From: Pseudomonas plecoglossicida NBRC 103162 = DSM 15088
Lineage (GTDB): Bacteria; Pseudomonadota; Gammaproteobacteria; Pseudomonadales; Pseudomonadaceae
DNA length: 64,000 nucleotides
NCBI RefSeq assembly: GCF_000730665.1
Contig: NZ_BBIV01000012.1
Location: forward strand, 1-64,000
Direction: 5' to 3'
Position numbers and translations under genes: made by a program. The notes under the pieces were generated by a model. It saw nothing but the letters and a program-made list of their open reading frames with translations, was not told where the DNA came from and searched no databases. Each line of letters begins with the position of its first letter. The first letter of the stretch is position 1. Below, piece after piece: positions 25,142-33,298 of the stretch.

Positions 25142-26209
25142 ATGAACTTCCTCGATGGCCACCTGTTCACCGAAAACCAGCAGCCGCTGATCATCACCGC
25201 GGCGCCCTATGCCCCCTCCTGGGTGCCGTCCGACTTCCCCGAGGACATTCCGGTGACCATGGCCGAGCAGGTCCAGAAAGCCGTGGACTGCTACAACGCC
25301 GGTGCCACCGTGCTTCACCTGCATGTGCGCGAGCTTGATGGCAAGGGCTCCAAGCGCCTGTCCAAGTTCAACGAGCTGATCGCCGGCGTGCGTGAAGCGG
25401 TGCCGGAGATGATCATCCAGGTCGGTGGCTCGATCAGTTTTGCCCCCGAGACCGAAGGCGCTGCGGCCAAGTGGCTGAGCGACGACACCCGGCACATGCT
25501 GGCAGAGCTCGACCCCAAGCCCGACCAGGTCACGGTGACGGTCAACACCTCGCAGATGAACGTGGTGGAGCATTGGGGCTACCAGGACATCCGTGGCACT
25601 TCGATGGAAGACCCGGCGGTCTACGAGGCCTACAAGGAAATGACCGTACCGGCGCAGCCGGGCTGGGTCGAGGAGCACGTGCGTCGCCTGAGCGCGGCCG
25701 GTATCCAGAGCGCCTTCCAGTGCTACAACCTGAACAGCTTCGAGTCGGTCGAGCGCCTGATGCGCCGCGGCATCTACAAAGGCCCGCTGGTGATGAACTG
25801 GGTGGCCATCGGTGGCGGCATGGACGTGCCGAACATCTACAGCCTGGCCAACATCGTGCGGGCCGTGCCGGACGGTGCGGTGCTCACCGTGGAAAGCTCG
25901 ATGCGCAATGTGCTGCCGATCAACATGATGGGCATCGCCATGGGCCTGCACGTGCGCTGCGGGATCGAGGACAACCTGTGGAACCAGGCGCAGACCGAGA
26001 AGATGTCCACGGTCCAGCAGATCGAGCAGCTGGTGCGCATCTCGCGTGAATTCGGCCGGCCGATCGCCACCGCCAGGCAAGCCCGTGAGATCAGCAAGAT
26101 CGGCGTGTTCTACGACACCGTAGAAGAAAGCCTGCAGGCCAATGGCTTCGCGCCAAACCGCAATGGTGGCCAGCAGGGCTTCCTGCACAAGTCGGCTGCG
26201 GCCGTCTAA
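25142..26209 (+). CDS. beta-keto acid cleavage enzyme (BKACE/Kce family), copy 2
   Basis: A 355-residue paralogue of the protein at 6368, with the zinc-binding H59 and H61 in TVLHLHVRELDG conserved and the same long N-terminus. Differences are concentrated in the middle third, around residues 140-220 (for example EHWGYQDIRG against ELLYPEYLEG), which may change the substrate. It follows a CMD-like gene here instead of a dioxygenase. Downstream is only the beginning of an MFS gene. Confidence 0.9.
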   Translation: MNFLDGHLFTENQQPLIITAAPYAPSWVPSDFPEDIPVTMAEQVQKAVDCYNAGATVLHLHVRELDGKGSKRLSKFNELIAGVREAVPEMIIQVGGSISFAPETEGAAAKWLSDDTRHMLAELDPKPDQVTVTVNTSQMNVVEHWGYQDIRGTSMEDPAVYEAYKEMTVPAQPGWVEEHVRRLSAAGIQSAFQCYNLNSFESVERLMRRGIYKGPLVMNWVAIGGGMDVPNIYSLANIVRAVPDGAVLTVESSMRNVLPINMMGIAMGLHVRCGIEDNLWNQAQTEKMSTVQQIEQLVRISREFGRPIATARQAREISKIGVFYDTVEESLQANGFAPNRNGGQQGFLHKSAAAV

Positions 26210-26304
26210 GCCCGCGCACGCCTGACGTGCACCCCCGCAGGGCGCTCCGCCCTGCGGCCTTCAAGCTCGCTTCACAACAACAATAATATCGATGAGGTAG
26301 CAGC

Positions 26305-26415
26305 ATGGCCGCCTATCACCCGTGCCCCGATGACGGTAACGACACCTCTGCAGGCATCCCTCGGCGCTATGCCTGGATGGTCTTTGCCCTGACCTTTGGC
26401 CTGTTGATCTCCGAG
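26305..26415 (+). pseudogene. 5' remnant of an MFS transporter gene
   Basis: The first ~36 codons match the MFS transporter at 7591: both have the block GIPRRYAW-VFALTFGLLIS. Homology stops after LIS at about 26413, and the next bases are the ribosome-binding region (GAGGGAGGG) and start of an AraC gene. The frame continues open but in unrelated sequence that overlaps the regulator. This is a deletion or recombination junction, not a functional transporter. Confidence 0.8.
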
Positions 26416-26428
26416 GGAGGGCCATTGC

Positions 26429-27469
26429 ATGAGTATGTCGATTCGGGCTGGCGCGCTGACCCACTACCTGGAGGTGTGCCAGCAACTGGGGGTCGACCCG
26501 GTCCCGTTGCTGGCCGAAGTGGGCCTGAGCAAGGCGCTGCTGCAGCATGCCGAGCACCGCCTGTGCGGCGAGGCGGCGGTGCGCCTGCTGGAAAATTCCG
26601 CGGCCGCCAGCGGCTGCCAGACCTTCGGCCTGAACATGGCGGCAGCGCGGCAGCTCTCGGACCTGGGCGCGGTCAGTCTGTTGCTGTGCCACCAGCGCTC
26701 GCTGCGCGATGCGCTGCAGGTGTTGCTGCATTACCGTCACCTGATGAACGAGTCGGTGGCCATCCACCTGGAGGAGGAGGGCGGCAAGGCGATCATCCGC
26801 CAGGACGTGCTGACGCGTTCGTCCATGCCCAGCCGCCAGGCCAATGAGTTGGCCATGGGCGTGCTGTTCCGGCTGTGCGCCACCTTGCTCGGCAAGCACT
26901 GGCGGCCCTTGAGCGTGCATTTCAGCCACCCGGCGCCCGCCAGCTTGCAGCTGCACCGGCGCCTGTTCCCCTGCGATCTGGTGTTCGGCAGCCAGTTCAA
27001 CGGCATTGTCTGCACCGATATCAACCTCGAACTGAGCAATGGCCAGGGGGACCCTGCGATGGCGCGCAATGCCGAGCGTTACCTGGTGCCGCTGCAGCAC
27101 GACGGCGGGCCTTTGCTGGTGGCTGGCGTGCGCAAGGCGATCCGCTTGTGGCTGCCCAACGGGCGCGCGTCGATCGATCACATCGCGCAACTGCAGGGTA
27201 TGAACGTGCGCACCTTGCAGCGTCGGCTGGAAGACCAGGGGCATGTGTTCAGTGCGTTGGTCAACGAAGCGCGCCGCGACCTTGTGCTGCGCTACCTGGG
27301 CAATTCCAATTATCCCTTGCAGCGTATTGCCGAGTTGCTGGGGTTCTCGGTACCGACATCCTTTACCCGCTGGTTCATCGCGCAGTTCGGCATGCCGCCG
27401 GCGGTTTGGCGGAAGGAGAGGGGGTGGGGGGGGAGGAAGGGCGGTGGTGCGGCTGGGGGGCTGACTTGA
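26429..27469 (+). CDS. AraC-family regulator (Arabinose_bd type), downstream of the MFS remnant
   Basis: A 346-residue regulator clearly related to the one at 10929 (shared blocks LRDALQV, QGMNVRTLQRRLE, SFTRWFI-QFG-PPA-WR). An ATG at 26429 and another at 26435 are both possible; GAGGGAGGG lies 7 bases before the first. The last ~20 residues are a glycine/arginine run from a G-rich DNA tract (27419-27470), unlike the paralogue. It has no promoter gap of its own, so it is probably read from the BKACE promoter. Confidence 0.88.
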   Translation: MSMSIRAGALTHYLEVCQQLGVDPVPLLAEVGLSKALLQHAEHRLCGEAAVRLLENSAAASGCQTFGLNMAAARQLSDLGAVSLLLCHQRSLRDALQVLLHYRHLMNESVAIHLEEEGGKAIIRQDVLTRSSMPSRQANELAMGVLFRLCATLLGKHWRPLSVHFSHPAPASLQLHRRLFPCDLVFGSQFNGIVCTDINLELSNGQGDPAMARNAERYLVPLQHDGGPLLVAGVRKAIRLWLPNGRASIDHIAQLQGMNVRTLQRRLEDQGHVFSALVNEARRDLVLRYLGNSNYPLQRIAELLGFSVPTSFTRWFIAQFGMPPAVWRKERGWGGRKGGGAAGGLT

Positions 27470-27488
27470 GGTTTGTGGTGGTGCGTAA

Positions 27489-27516
27489 ATCGAGCGCCGC
27501 CCGCGCGGCGCTCGAT
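27489..27516. terminator. perfect GC-rich hairpin between convergent genes
   Basis: Arms ATCGAGCGCCGC and GCGGCGCTCGAT form a perfect 12-base-pair stem with a 4-base loop. The right arm plus CTCA recurs at 21-36 of the window (GCGGCGCTCGATCTCA), beside a degenerate left arm, so it is also a dispersed repeat. It lies between the convergent AraC and dioxygenase genes. Confidence 0.6.
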
Positions 27517-27550
27517 CTCATGGTCGCCGAAACCGTCGTGGCAAGCCCAA

Positions 27551-28399
27551 TCAGTACGGCCTGTCCCCAACGATGCCGGCGCGGTTCATCTTGCGATGGC
27601 AGGGCGGATAGTCCATGACCGCGTAATGCTGCGTGCTGCGGTTGTCCCAGATGGCGATGCTGTTGGGTTTCCAGCGCCAGCGCACCTGGTACTCGGGGAT
27701 CGTCGCCTGGCTGATCAGGTAACGCAGCAAGTCGGCGCCACCTGGGTTGAAGTCCTGCCCGTAGCGCACCCGCTCAGGGGTGTGGTAGTTGCTGAAGTGG
27801 GTGGTGAAGCTGTTGACGAACAACACCTTTTCGCCCGTTTCCGGGTGGGTGCGCACCACCGGGTGCTCGGCATCGGGGTAGCGTTCCTTGAGCGCCAGGC
27901 GTTTCTCGATGGGCAGGGCCGCACCGAAGCTGGCCTCGATGCTGTGCCGGGCACGCAGGCCTTCGATCTTGGCCTTGATGTCCGCCGGCAAGCGCTCGTA
28001 AGCCACCACCATGTTCGCCCACACGGTGTCACCACCGACAGGCGGGCATTCCAGGCAGCGCAGTACCGCGCCCAGCGAAGGGTTTTCGCGCCAGGTGGTG
28101 TCGGTGTGCCAGGCATTCTCATAACGGTCCACCGGCGTTTCCGGCGACTTGTGGATCTGCACCAGGCCCGGGTAGTCGGGGTGGCTGCCGACCACGGGGT
28201 GGTCCTCCAGCTCGCCGAAGCGCCGGGCGAATGCCACGTGCTCGGCGTGGCTGATGTCCTGGTCGCGCAGGAACAGCACGCGGTGCTTGAGCAGCTGTTG
28301 GCGAATCTCGGCGAACAGCCCGTCGTCATGGATCGCATCGGCCAGCCTGACGCCGACCAGTTCTGCACCGAGGGTGCAGGTCAGTTGTTCCACTTGCAT
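27551..28399 (-). CDS. TauD/TfdA-family Fe(II)/2-oxoglutarate dioxygenase, copy 2
   Basis: A 282-residue paralogue of the protein at 5489, same length and with the same WHTD pair, STQHYAVMDY histidine and CHRKMNRAG arginine. It is transcribed with the oxidoreductase gene just upstream (14-base gap), the same order as in copy 1, but the pair now faces the BKACE copy instead of leading into it. Side-chain changes such as WRENPSLG for WREAPPMG near the iron site could alter specificity. Confidence 0.9.
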   Translation of the reverse strand: MQVEQLTCTLGAELVGVRLADAIHDDGLFAEIRQQLLKHRVLFLRDQDISHAEHVAFARRFGELEDHPVVGSHPDYPGLVQIHKSPETPVDRYENAWHTDTTWRENPSLGAVLRCLECPPVGGDTVWANMVVAYERLPADIKAKIEGLRARHSIEASFGAALPIEKRLALKERYPDAEHPVVRTHPETGEKVLFVNSFTTHFSNYHTPERVRYGQDFNPGGADLLRYLISQATIPEYQVRWRWKPNSIAIWDNRSTQHYAVMDYPPCHRKMNRAGIVGDRPY

Positions 28400-28413
28400 G
28401 GTCTGGCCCGCCC

Positions 28414-29394
28414 TTAGATGACGAAGATCGATGAGCCGGTGGTCTTGCGTGCCTCCAGGTCGCGGTGGGCCTGTACGGCGTCCTTGAGTTCGTACTGCTG
28501 GTTGATCTCGATCTTGATCCGCCCGCTGCCCACGTGGTCGAACAGCTCGCCGGACAGGTCGGCTTTCTCGGCCGGGTCGGCGATGTAGTCGGCCAGCGCC
28601 GGGCGGGTCACGAACAACGAACCCTTCATTGCCAGGATCTGCGGGTCGAACGGTTCGATGGTGCCCGAGGCGGTGCCCACGCAGACCATCAGGCCACGGC
28701 GCTTGAGCGAGTCGAGCGAGCTCATGAAGGTCGTGCGGCCGACGCTGTCGAACACCACGTTGACGCCCACACCGTCGGTCAGCTCACGCACGCGCTTGGC
28801 GACGTCTTCGTGGCTGTAGTTGATGGTGTGGTCGCAACCATGGGCACGTGCCACTTCGGCCTTGGCCTCGGTGGAGACGGTACCGATCACGTTCAGGCCC
28901 AGCAGCTTGGCCCATTGCGAGACGATCAGCCCGACACCGCCGGCAGCGGCATGCAGCAGGAGGGTGTCGCCGGCCTTGAAGTCGTAGATGCGGCGTAGCA
29001 GGTACGACGAGGTCAGCCCGCGCATGGTCATGGCCGCAGCGGTCTCGCAGCTGATGTTGTCGGGTAGCTTGATCAGCGGTGCGGCGGGGATGACGCGCTC
29101 GGTGCTGTAGGCGCCCAGGGTGTTGATAAAGCCGGTATAGGTGACGCGGTCGCCGACCGCGACATTGGTCACGCCCTTGCCCAGCGCCATGACCACGCCC
29201 GCCGCCTCGACGCCGATGCCGTTGGGCATGGGGATCGGGTAGGTGCCGTTGCGGAAGTAGGTGTCGGCGTAGTTCAGGCCGACGGCCACATGACGAAGCA
29301 GGACCTCGCCTGGGCCAGGTTCACCGACTACGACGTCTTCGTAGCGAAGGACTTCGGGGGCACCGGTTTCGTAGAAGCGTACGGCTTTGGCCAT
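28414..29394 (-). CDS. quinone oxidoreductase-like (MDR superfamily), copy 2
   Basis: A 326-residue paralogue of the protein at 4495, nearly identical in many blocks, including AAAGGVGLIVSQWAKLLGL and the C-terminal RKTTGSSIFVI. The start at 29394 matches copy 1; the frame is open upstream to 29481. Operator site C lies 88 bases upstream. Confidence 0.9.
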   Translation of the reverse strand: MAKAVRFYETGAPEVLRYEDVVVGEPGPGEVLLRHVAVGLNYADTYFRNGTYPIPMPNGIGVEAAGVVMALGKGVTNVAVGDRVTYTGFINTLGAYSTERVIPAAPLIKLPDNISCETAAAMTMRGLTSSYLLRRIYDFKAGDTLLLHAAAGGVGLIVSQWAKLLGLNVIGTVSTEAKAEVARAHGCDHTINYSHEDVAKRVRELTDGVGVNVVFDSVGRTTFMSSLDSLKRRGLMVCVGTASGTIEPFDPQILAMKGSLFVTRPALADYIADPAEKADLSGELFDHVGSGRIKIEINQQYELKDAVQAHRDLEARKTTGSSIFVI

Positions 29395-29481
29395 GAGTGT
29401 GTTCTCCAGTCTGCATTGTTGTTGTGAGCGTTTGGACACGCTGGAACAGACTGTAGGCCACAGGCGAAGGTGGTGCTTCAC

Positions 29482-29522
29482 ATCGGGTGACAGGGGGCTG
29501 TCTTTTGATGACAGTCCATTGA
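29482..29522 (-). promoter_or_regulatory. AraC-type direct-repeat operator (site C)
   Basis: Read on the minus strand, GTCATCAA begins at 29522 and TGTCACCC 20 bases later, followed by GATGTGAAGC. It aligns without gaps to site A upstream of the paralogous gene and to sites B and D. Confidence 0.6.
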
Positions 29523-29603
29523 CCTGTGAAGTTGACGGGCTCTGGTCGTATCGCTCAGGCTCAAGGCTGTCACTGAAACAACGCTCGAGGGAATGAGTCG
29601 ATC

Positions 29604-30329
29604 ATGAAACTGGCAGAGTGGGCTGAGGTCCAGGAAATCTACAAACGCAGCCGTCGGCAACCGAACAAGCGATTGTTCAACCGGGCCAATGCACGCAGGT
29701 TATGGCCGATGTGGGCGGGCTTCGCCTCGACGCTGATACTGATCGCCTTTTTGCTGTGGGCCATGGCCAGGCCGGCCTTGCTGCCCTATGCCTGCATGGC
29801 GTTCCTGCCCTGGGGGCTTGCGCTGTACCTGACGCGCGCCGCGGGGCTGCGAACGATGCATGCGCAGGCATTCGCAGACCAAGTGATCGACCGGCAGTCC
29901 ATTCACCACCGAGAAAGTACCCTGTGCTACACCTTTTTCCTGGAGAGCCTGCGCAATCAGGGATACACAGCGGCGAAGGCGCGCGAGCTGTCGGCGTATT
30001 CGGACCTTATCGGCAAGCCCCCGAGGCCGCCGGTGTCGCAGAACCTCGGCTTTGCGTCGCTGGTCGCCTTCATGATTGCCATCAGTACCGAACTCATCAA
30101 GAATCTGGATGTGTTCACCCGCCAGGGGGCGGCGGTGGTGATGATGGGGGTTGCCGCCTTGTTCATCTACTGGCTGGTTCTGGATGGCATCTACAGCGGG
30201 GCGTACCAGAAGGCCTGGATCAAACGCTATCTGGACATGGCGGCTTGGGACCTGGAGCATTCGACGGCGTTTGACGATGAAGCAGCGCAGGACTGGTCGA
30301 AGATACGGGGCCAGACTGCCTCCAGCTAG
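29604..30329 (+). CDS. membrane protein of unknown function
   Basis: A 241-residue protein I do not recognise. A basic N-terminus (about 30 residues) is followed by two close hydrophobic segments (about 35-75), a soluble stretch with FLESLRNQGYTAAKARELSAY, then two more segments (about 145-195) and an acidic tail. Both ends are probably cytoplasmic. It is transcribed alone from the region opposite site C. Confidence 0.7.
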   Translation: MKLAEWAEVQEIYKRSRRQPNKRLFNRANARRLWPMWAGFASTLILIAFLLWAMARPALLPYACMAFLPWGLALYLTRAAGLRTMHAQAFADQVIDRQSIHHRESTLCYTFFLESLRNQGYTAAKARELSAYSDLIGKPPRPPVSQNLGFASLVAFMIAISTELIKNLDVFTRQGAAVVMMGVAALFIYWLVLDGIYSGAYQKAWIKRYLDMAAWDLEHSTAFDDEAAQDWSKIRGQTASS

Positions 30330-30407
30330 CCCTCGCGGGTGGGGGCGGCATAGCGTTTCACACGGGGAGCAACTGTCCTGCTCAATTGCCAAGCGTTGAC
30401 GCGATTG

Positions 30408-30432
30408 CTGTGGGAGCCGGCTTGCCGGCGAT
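30408..30432 (+). repeat. REP element
   Basis: Single copy of the Pseudomonas REP (CTGTGGGAGCCGGCTTGCCG...) in the gap between the convergent membrane-protein and ABC-transporter genes. Confidence 0.8.
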
Positions 30433-30456
30433 CGAGGGCAAGGCCCTCGCACAGGA

Positions 30457-32310
30457 CTATTCCATCGCCTCCGCCAACCCCTGATCCTCGCCCAGAAAAC
30501 CCCCGCTCTGGTGCTGCCACAGCCGCGCATAGGTACCGTTCCTGGCGAGCAGTTCACCGTGCGTGCCTTGTTCGATGATGCGCCCTTCGTCCATGACGAT
30601 CAGCCGGTCCATGGCCGCGATGGTGGACAGGCGATGGGCGATGGCGATCACGGTCTTGCCCTGCATCATCTCGTCGAGGCTTTCCTGGATGGCCACTTCG
30701 ACTTCCGAGTCCAACGCGCTGGTGGCCTCGTCCAGCAGCAGGATCGGCGCGTTCTTGAGCATCACCCGGGCAATGGCGATGCGCTGGCGCTGGCCGCCGG
30801 ACAGCTTGATGCCGCGCTCGCCCACCAGGGTGTCGTAGCCGCTGTGGCCCTGGCGGTCGCTCAGTTGCTGGATGAATCCGTCGGCCTGGGCGTTGACCGC
30901 GGTGCGACGGATCTGTGCATCGGTCGCCTCGGGGTGGCCGTAGGCGATGTTGTCGCGGATGGAGCGGTGCAGCAGGGAGGTGTCCTGGGTCACCATGCCG
31001 ATGGCGCTGCGCAGGCTGTCCTGGGTCACCTTGGCGACGTCCTGCCCGTCGATGCGGATGGTGCCGCCGTCGACGTCGTAGAAACGCAGCAGCAGGTTGA
31101 TCAGCGTCGACTTGCCGGCACCGGAACGGCCTACCAGCCCGACTTTCTCGCCCGGGCGGATGTGCAGGCTCAGGCCGTCGAGCACCTGGCGTTCGCCGTT
31201 GTAGTTGAAGCTGACATTGTCGAAGGCCACCGCGCCGCCGGTGGTCACCAGCGCACCTGCGTTCGGCGCATCCTGCACCTTGGGGCCACGGGTGAGGGTG
31301 GCCATGCCATCCTGCACGGTGCCGATGTTCTCGAACAGCGAGGTCATCTGCCACATGATCCAGTGCGACATGCCGTTGATGCGCAAGGCCATGGCGGTGA
31401 TCGCCGCCACCGCGCCGGTGCCGACTTCGCCCAGGTGCCACAGCCACAAGGCATAGCCGCCTGCGGCCAGGATCAGGCCGACCACCAGCGCCTGGTTGAC
31501 GATCTCGAACTGGCTGACCAGGCGCATCTGGCGAAAGCCGGTCTGCTTGAAGTCTTCCATCGCCGCCCGGGCGAAGTGTGCCTCGCGGTTGGAGTGCGAG
31601 AACAGCTTCACCGTGGTGATGTTGGTGTAGGCGTCGGAGATGCGCCCGGTCATGGACGAACGGGCGTGGGCCTGTTCCTGCCCGACCTTGCCCAGGCGCG
31701 GCACGAAGTACAGCATCGCCAGCCCGAACAACACCAGCCAGGCAATGAACGGCAGCATCAGTTTCAGGGCGAAGCCGCCGGCCAGGGCGATGATGGCGAT
31801 GAAATACACGCCAATGCCGGGGACGATCTCGATGACCGTGAACAGCACCTCGCGCACCGCCAACGCGGTCTGCATCACCTTGGTGGTGACCCTCCCGGAA
31901 AATTCATCGGAGAAGAACGACAGGCTTTGGCGCAGCATCAGGCGATGGAAGTCCCAACGCAGGCGCAGCGGCAGGTTGATCGCCAACACCTGGTGCTGCA
32001 CCAGGGTGCGCAGCGCCACCAGCGCGATGCTGGCCAGCAGCACCAGGCCGATGGCCCACAGCATGCGGCGCTCCTCATCATTGACCGCGCCACCTGCCTG
32101 CCAGCTGGCCAGCAGGTCGACGATCTGGCCGAGGAAGGAAAACAGCCAGGCCTCGTAGATCGATACCGCCGCGCTGAACAGGGCAAGGGCAAGGATGTAG
32201 CCGCGAGCACCGCGGGTGCAGGCCCACATGAAGCGCAAAAGGCCCACCGGGGGCGGGGGCGCCTCGTCGGGCGGAAATGGGTCGAGCCATCGTTCGAACA
32301 CACGCAGCAT
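30457..32310 (-). CDS. ABC transporter, fused permease and ATPase (half-transporter)
   Basis: A 617-residue type-IV ABC exporter: six transmembrane segments in the first ~330 residues, then an ATPase with Walker A GRSGAGKST, signature LSGGQRQRIAIAR, Walker B ILLLDEATSALD and a switch histidine in AIAHRLST. It works as a homodimer, probably exporting a lipid, peptide or drug. The ATG at 32310 was chosen because the proline-rich start and first segment follow; the frame stays open through a REP pair to 32508 but that part is not protein-like. Confidence 0.9.
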   Translation of the reverse strand: MLRVFERWLDPFPPDEAPPPPVGLLRFMWACTRGARGYILALALFSAAVSIYEAWLFSFLGQIVDLLASWQAGGAVNDEERRMLWAIGLVLLASIALVALRTLVQHQVLAINLPLRLRWDFHRLMLRQSLSFFSDEFSGRVTTKVMQTALAVREVLFTVIEIVPGIGVYFIAIIALAGGFALKLMLPFIAWLVLFGLAMLYFVPRLGKVGQEQAHARSSMTGRISDAYTNITTVKLFSHSNREAHFARAAMEDFKQTGFRQMRLVSQFEIVNQALVVGLILAAGGYALWLWHLGEVGTGAVAAITAMALRINGMSHWIMWQMTSLFENIGTVQDGMATLTRGPKVQDAPNAGALVTTGGAVAFDNVSFNYNGERQVLDGLSLHIRPGEKVGLVGRSGAGKSTLINLLLRFYDVDGGTIRIDGQDVAKVTQDSLRSAIGMVTQDTSLLHRSIRDNIAYGHPEATDAQIRRTAVNAQADGFIQQLSDRQGHSGYDTLVGERGIKLSGGQRQRIAIARVMLKNAPILLLDEATSALDSEVEVAIQESLDEMMQGKTVIAIAHRLSTIAAMDRLIVMDEGRIIEQGTHGELLARNGTYARLWQHQSGGFLGEDQGLAEAME

Positions 32311-32327
32311 GGTAAATCCCCTAATGG

Positions 32328-32463
32328 TCAAGAGTCGCCGACTTGCGACAGCGGCCTGGCCACCTGCTCCAGGGGCCGCCGCTCGGCCGCCACGCCCCAC
32401 AGCGCCTGGGCCAGCGCCGCGACGATCATCAACGCCGCGCCGATCAGGTAACCATACAGCCCA
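32328..32463 (-). pseudogene. 3' remnant of an MFS transporter gene
   Basis: The minus-strand frame reads YLIGAALMIVAALAQALWG then VAAERRPLEQVARPLS and a stop. It resembles a last transmembrane segment and tail of sugar/acid MFS transporters. Immediately upstream the coding sequence is replaced by a REP pair (32465-32533), and no rest of the gene follows. Homology is by recognition of the tail only. Confidence 0.5.
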
Positions 32464-32464
32464 A

Positions 32465-32533
32465 TCGCCGGCAAGCCGGCTCCCACAGGCCCGATGTCCG
32501 CGGTACACCTGTGGGAGCCGGCTTGCCGGCGAT
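32465..32533. repeat. pair of inverted REP elements
   Basis: TCGCCGGCAAGCCGGCTCCC at 32465 and its reverse complement ending at 32533, with an 18-base spacer containing CCGATGTCCGCGG. It lies between an MFS remnant and the DUF4142 gene. Confidence 0.85.
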
Positions 32534-32558
32534 CGGGCCGCAAAGCGGCCCCGGGCGC

Positions 32559-33059
32559 TTACTTGCCGTGCTTGGCCTGCAAGGCCTTGGCCTGCTCCAG
32601 GTGGTGTTGAAGTGTTGGCAATGCATCACTGGCAAAGGCTTTGAGTTCCGCCTTGTCGGAAGACGCCGCTTCCTTCTTGAACAGCTCCACCGCTTTTTCG
32701 TGGGCATCGACCTGGTTGTTGACGTAGGACTTGTCGAACGACTCGTCACGCCATTCGAGGATCATCTTCTTGATCTTGTCGGTCAGCGCCGCTTCGTCGG
32801 GCACGCTGATATCGAGCTTGCGGGCGATATCCCCGAGCTTCTGGTTGGCCTTGGTGTGATCGGTGACCATCTGCTGGGCGAACTGCTTGATGTCGGCGCT
32901 CTGGGATTTTTCCATGGCCAGGTTGCTGGTCACCACTTCGGCGATCCCACCTTCGGTGGCGGCATCGACGAAATCGTCGGAGCTGGCGGCCTGCGCGTGG
33001 AAGGACACCATGCTCGCCAACAGCGCAACGCCTGCGAACTTGAGAAATGGATTGCTCAT
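32559..33059 (-). CDS. DUF4142 exported protein
   Basis: A 166-residue protein with a signal peptide (cleavage after FHAQA, about residue 24) and a four-helix ferritin-like DUF4142 domain with the typical FVDAATEGGIAEV start, QFAQQMVTDHTKAN and the C-terminal LPTLQHHLEQAKAL. It is thought to be periplasmic. Such proteins are common in Pseudomonas stress regulons; function unproven. GGAG at 33066-33069 (AAGGAGTGAC on the minus strand) supports the start. Confidence 0.85.
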   Translation of the reverse strand: MSNPFLKFAGVALLASMVSFHAQAASSDDFVDAATEGGIAEVVTSNLAMEKSQSADIKQFAQQMVTDHTKANQKLGDIARKLDISVPDEAALTDKIKKMILEWRDESFDKSYVNNQVDAHEKAVELFKKEAASSDKAELKAFASDALPTLQHHLEQAKALQAKHGK

Positions 33060-33298
33060 CTGTCACTCCTTCGTTTCAGGGACGCGACCTCAATGTCGCC
33101 ATCGGTTGAGCCGTGGCAGCTGGCAAAGGTTTAATTTTTCTCATTGTCACCTGCAGCGCACACCGTTGGTCCCCCCGTTGGCAATGCCAATCGAATCCCT
33201 GCTGATCGCCGAACTCTGAAAATCAGATACCGCAGCCACCGCAAAATCCCTGTGCTCCCACAAGCACAAGGTGGCGCATTTGATATGAGGTGCCCGGA

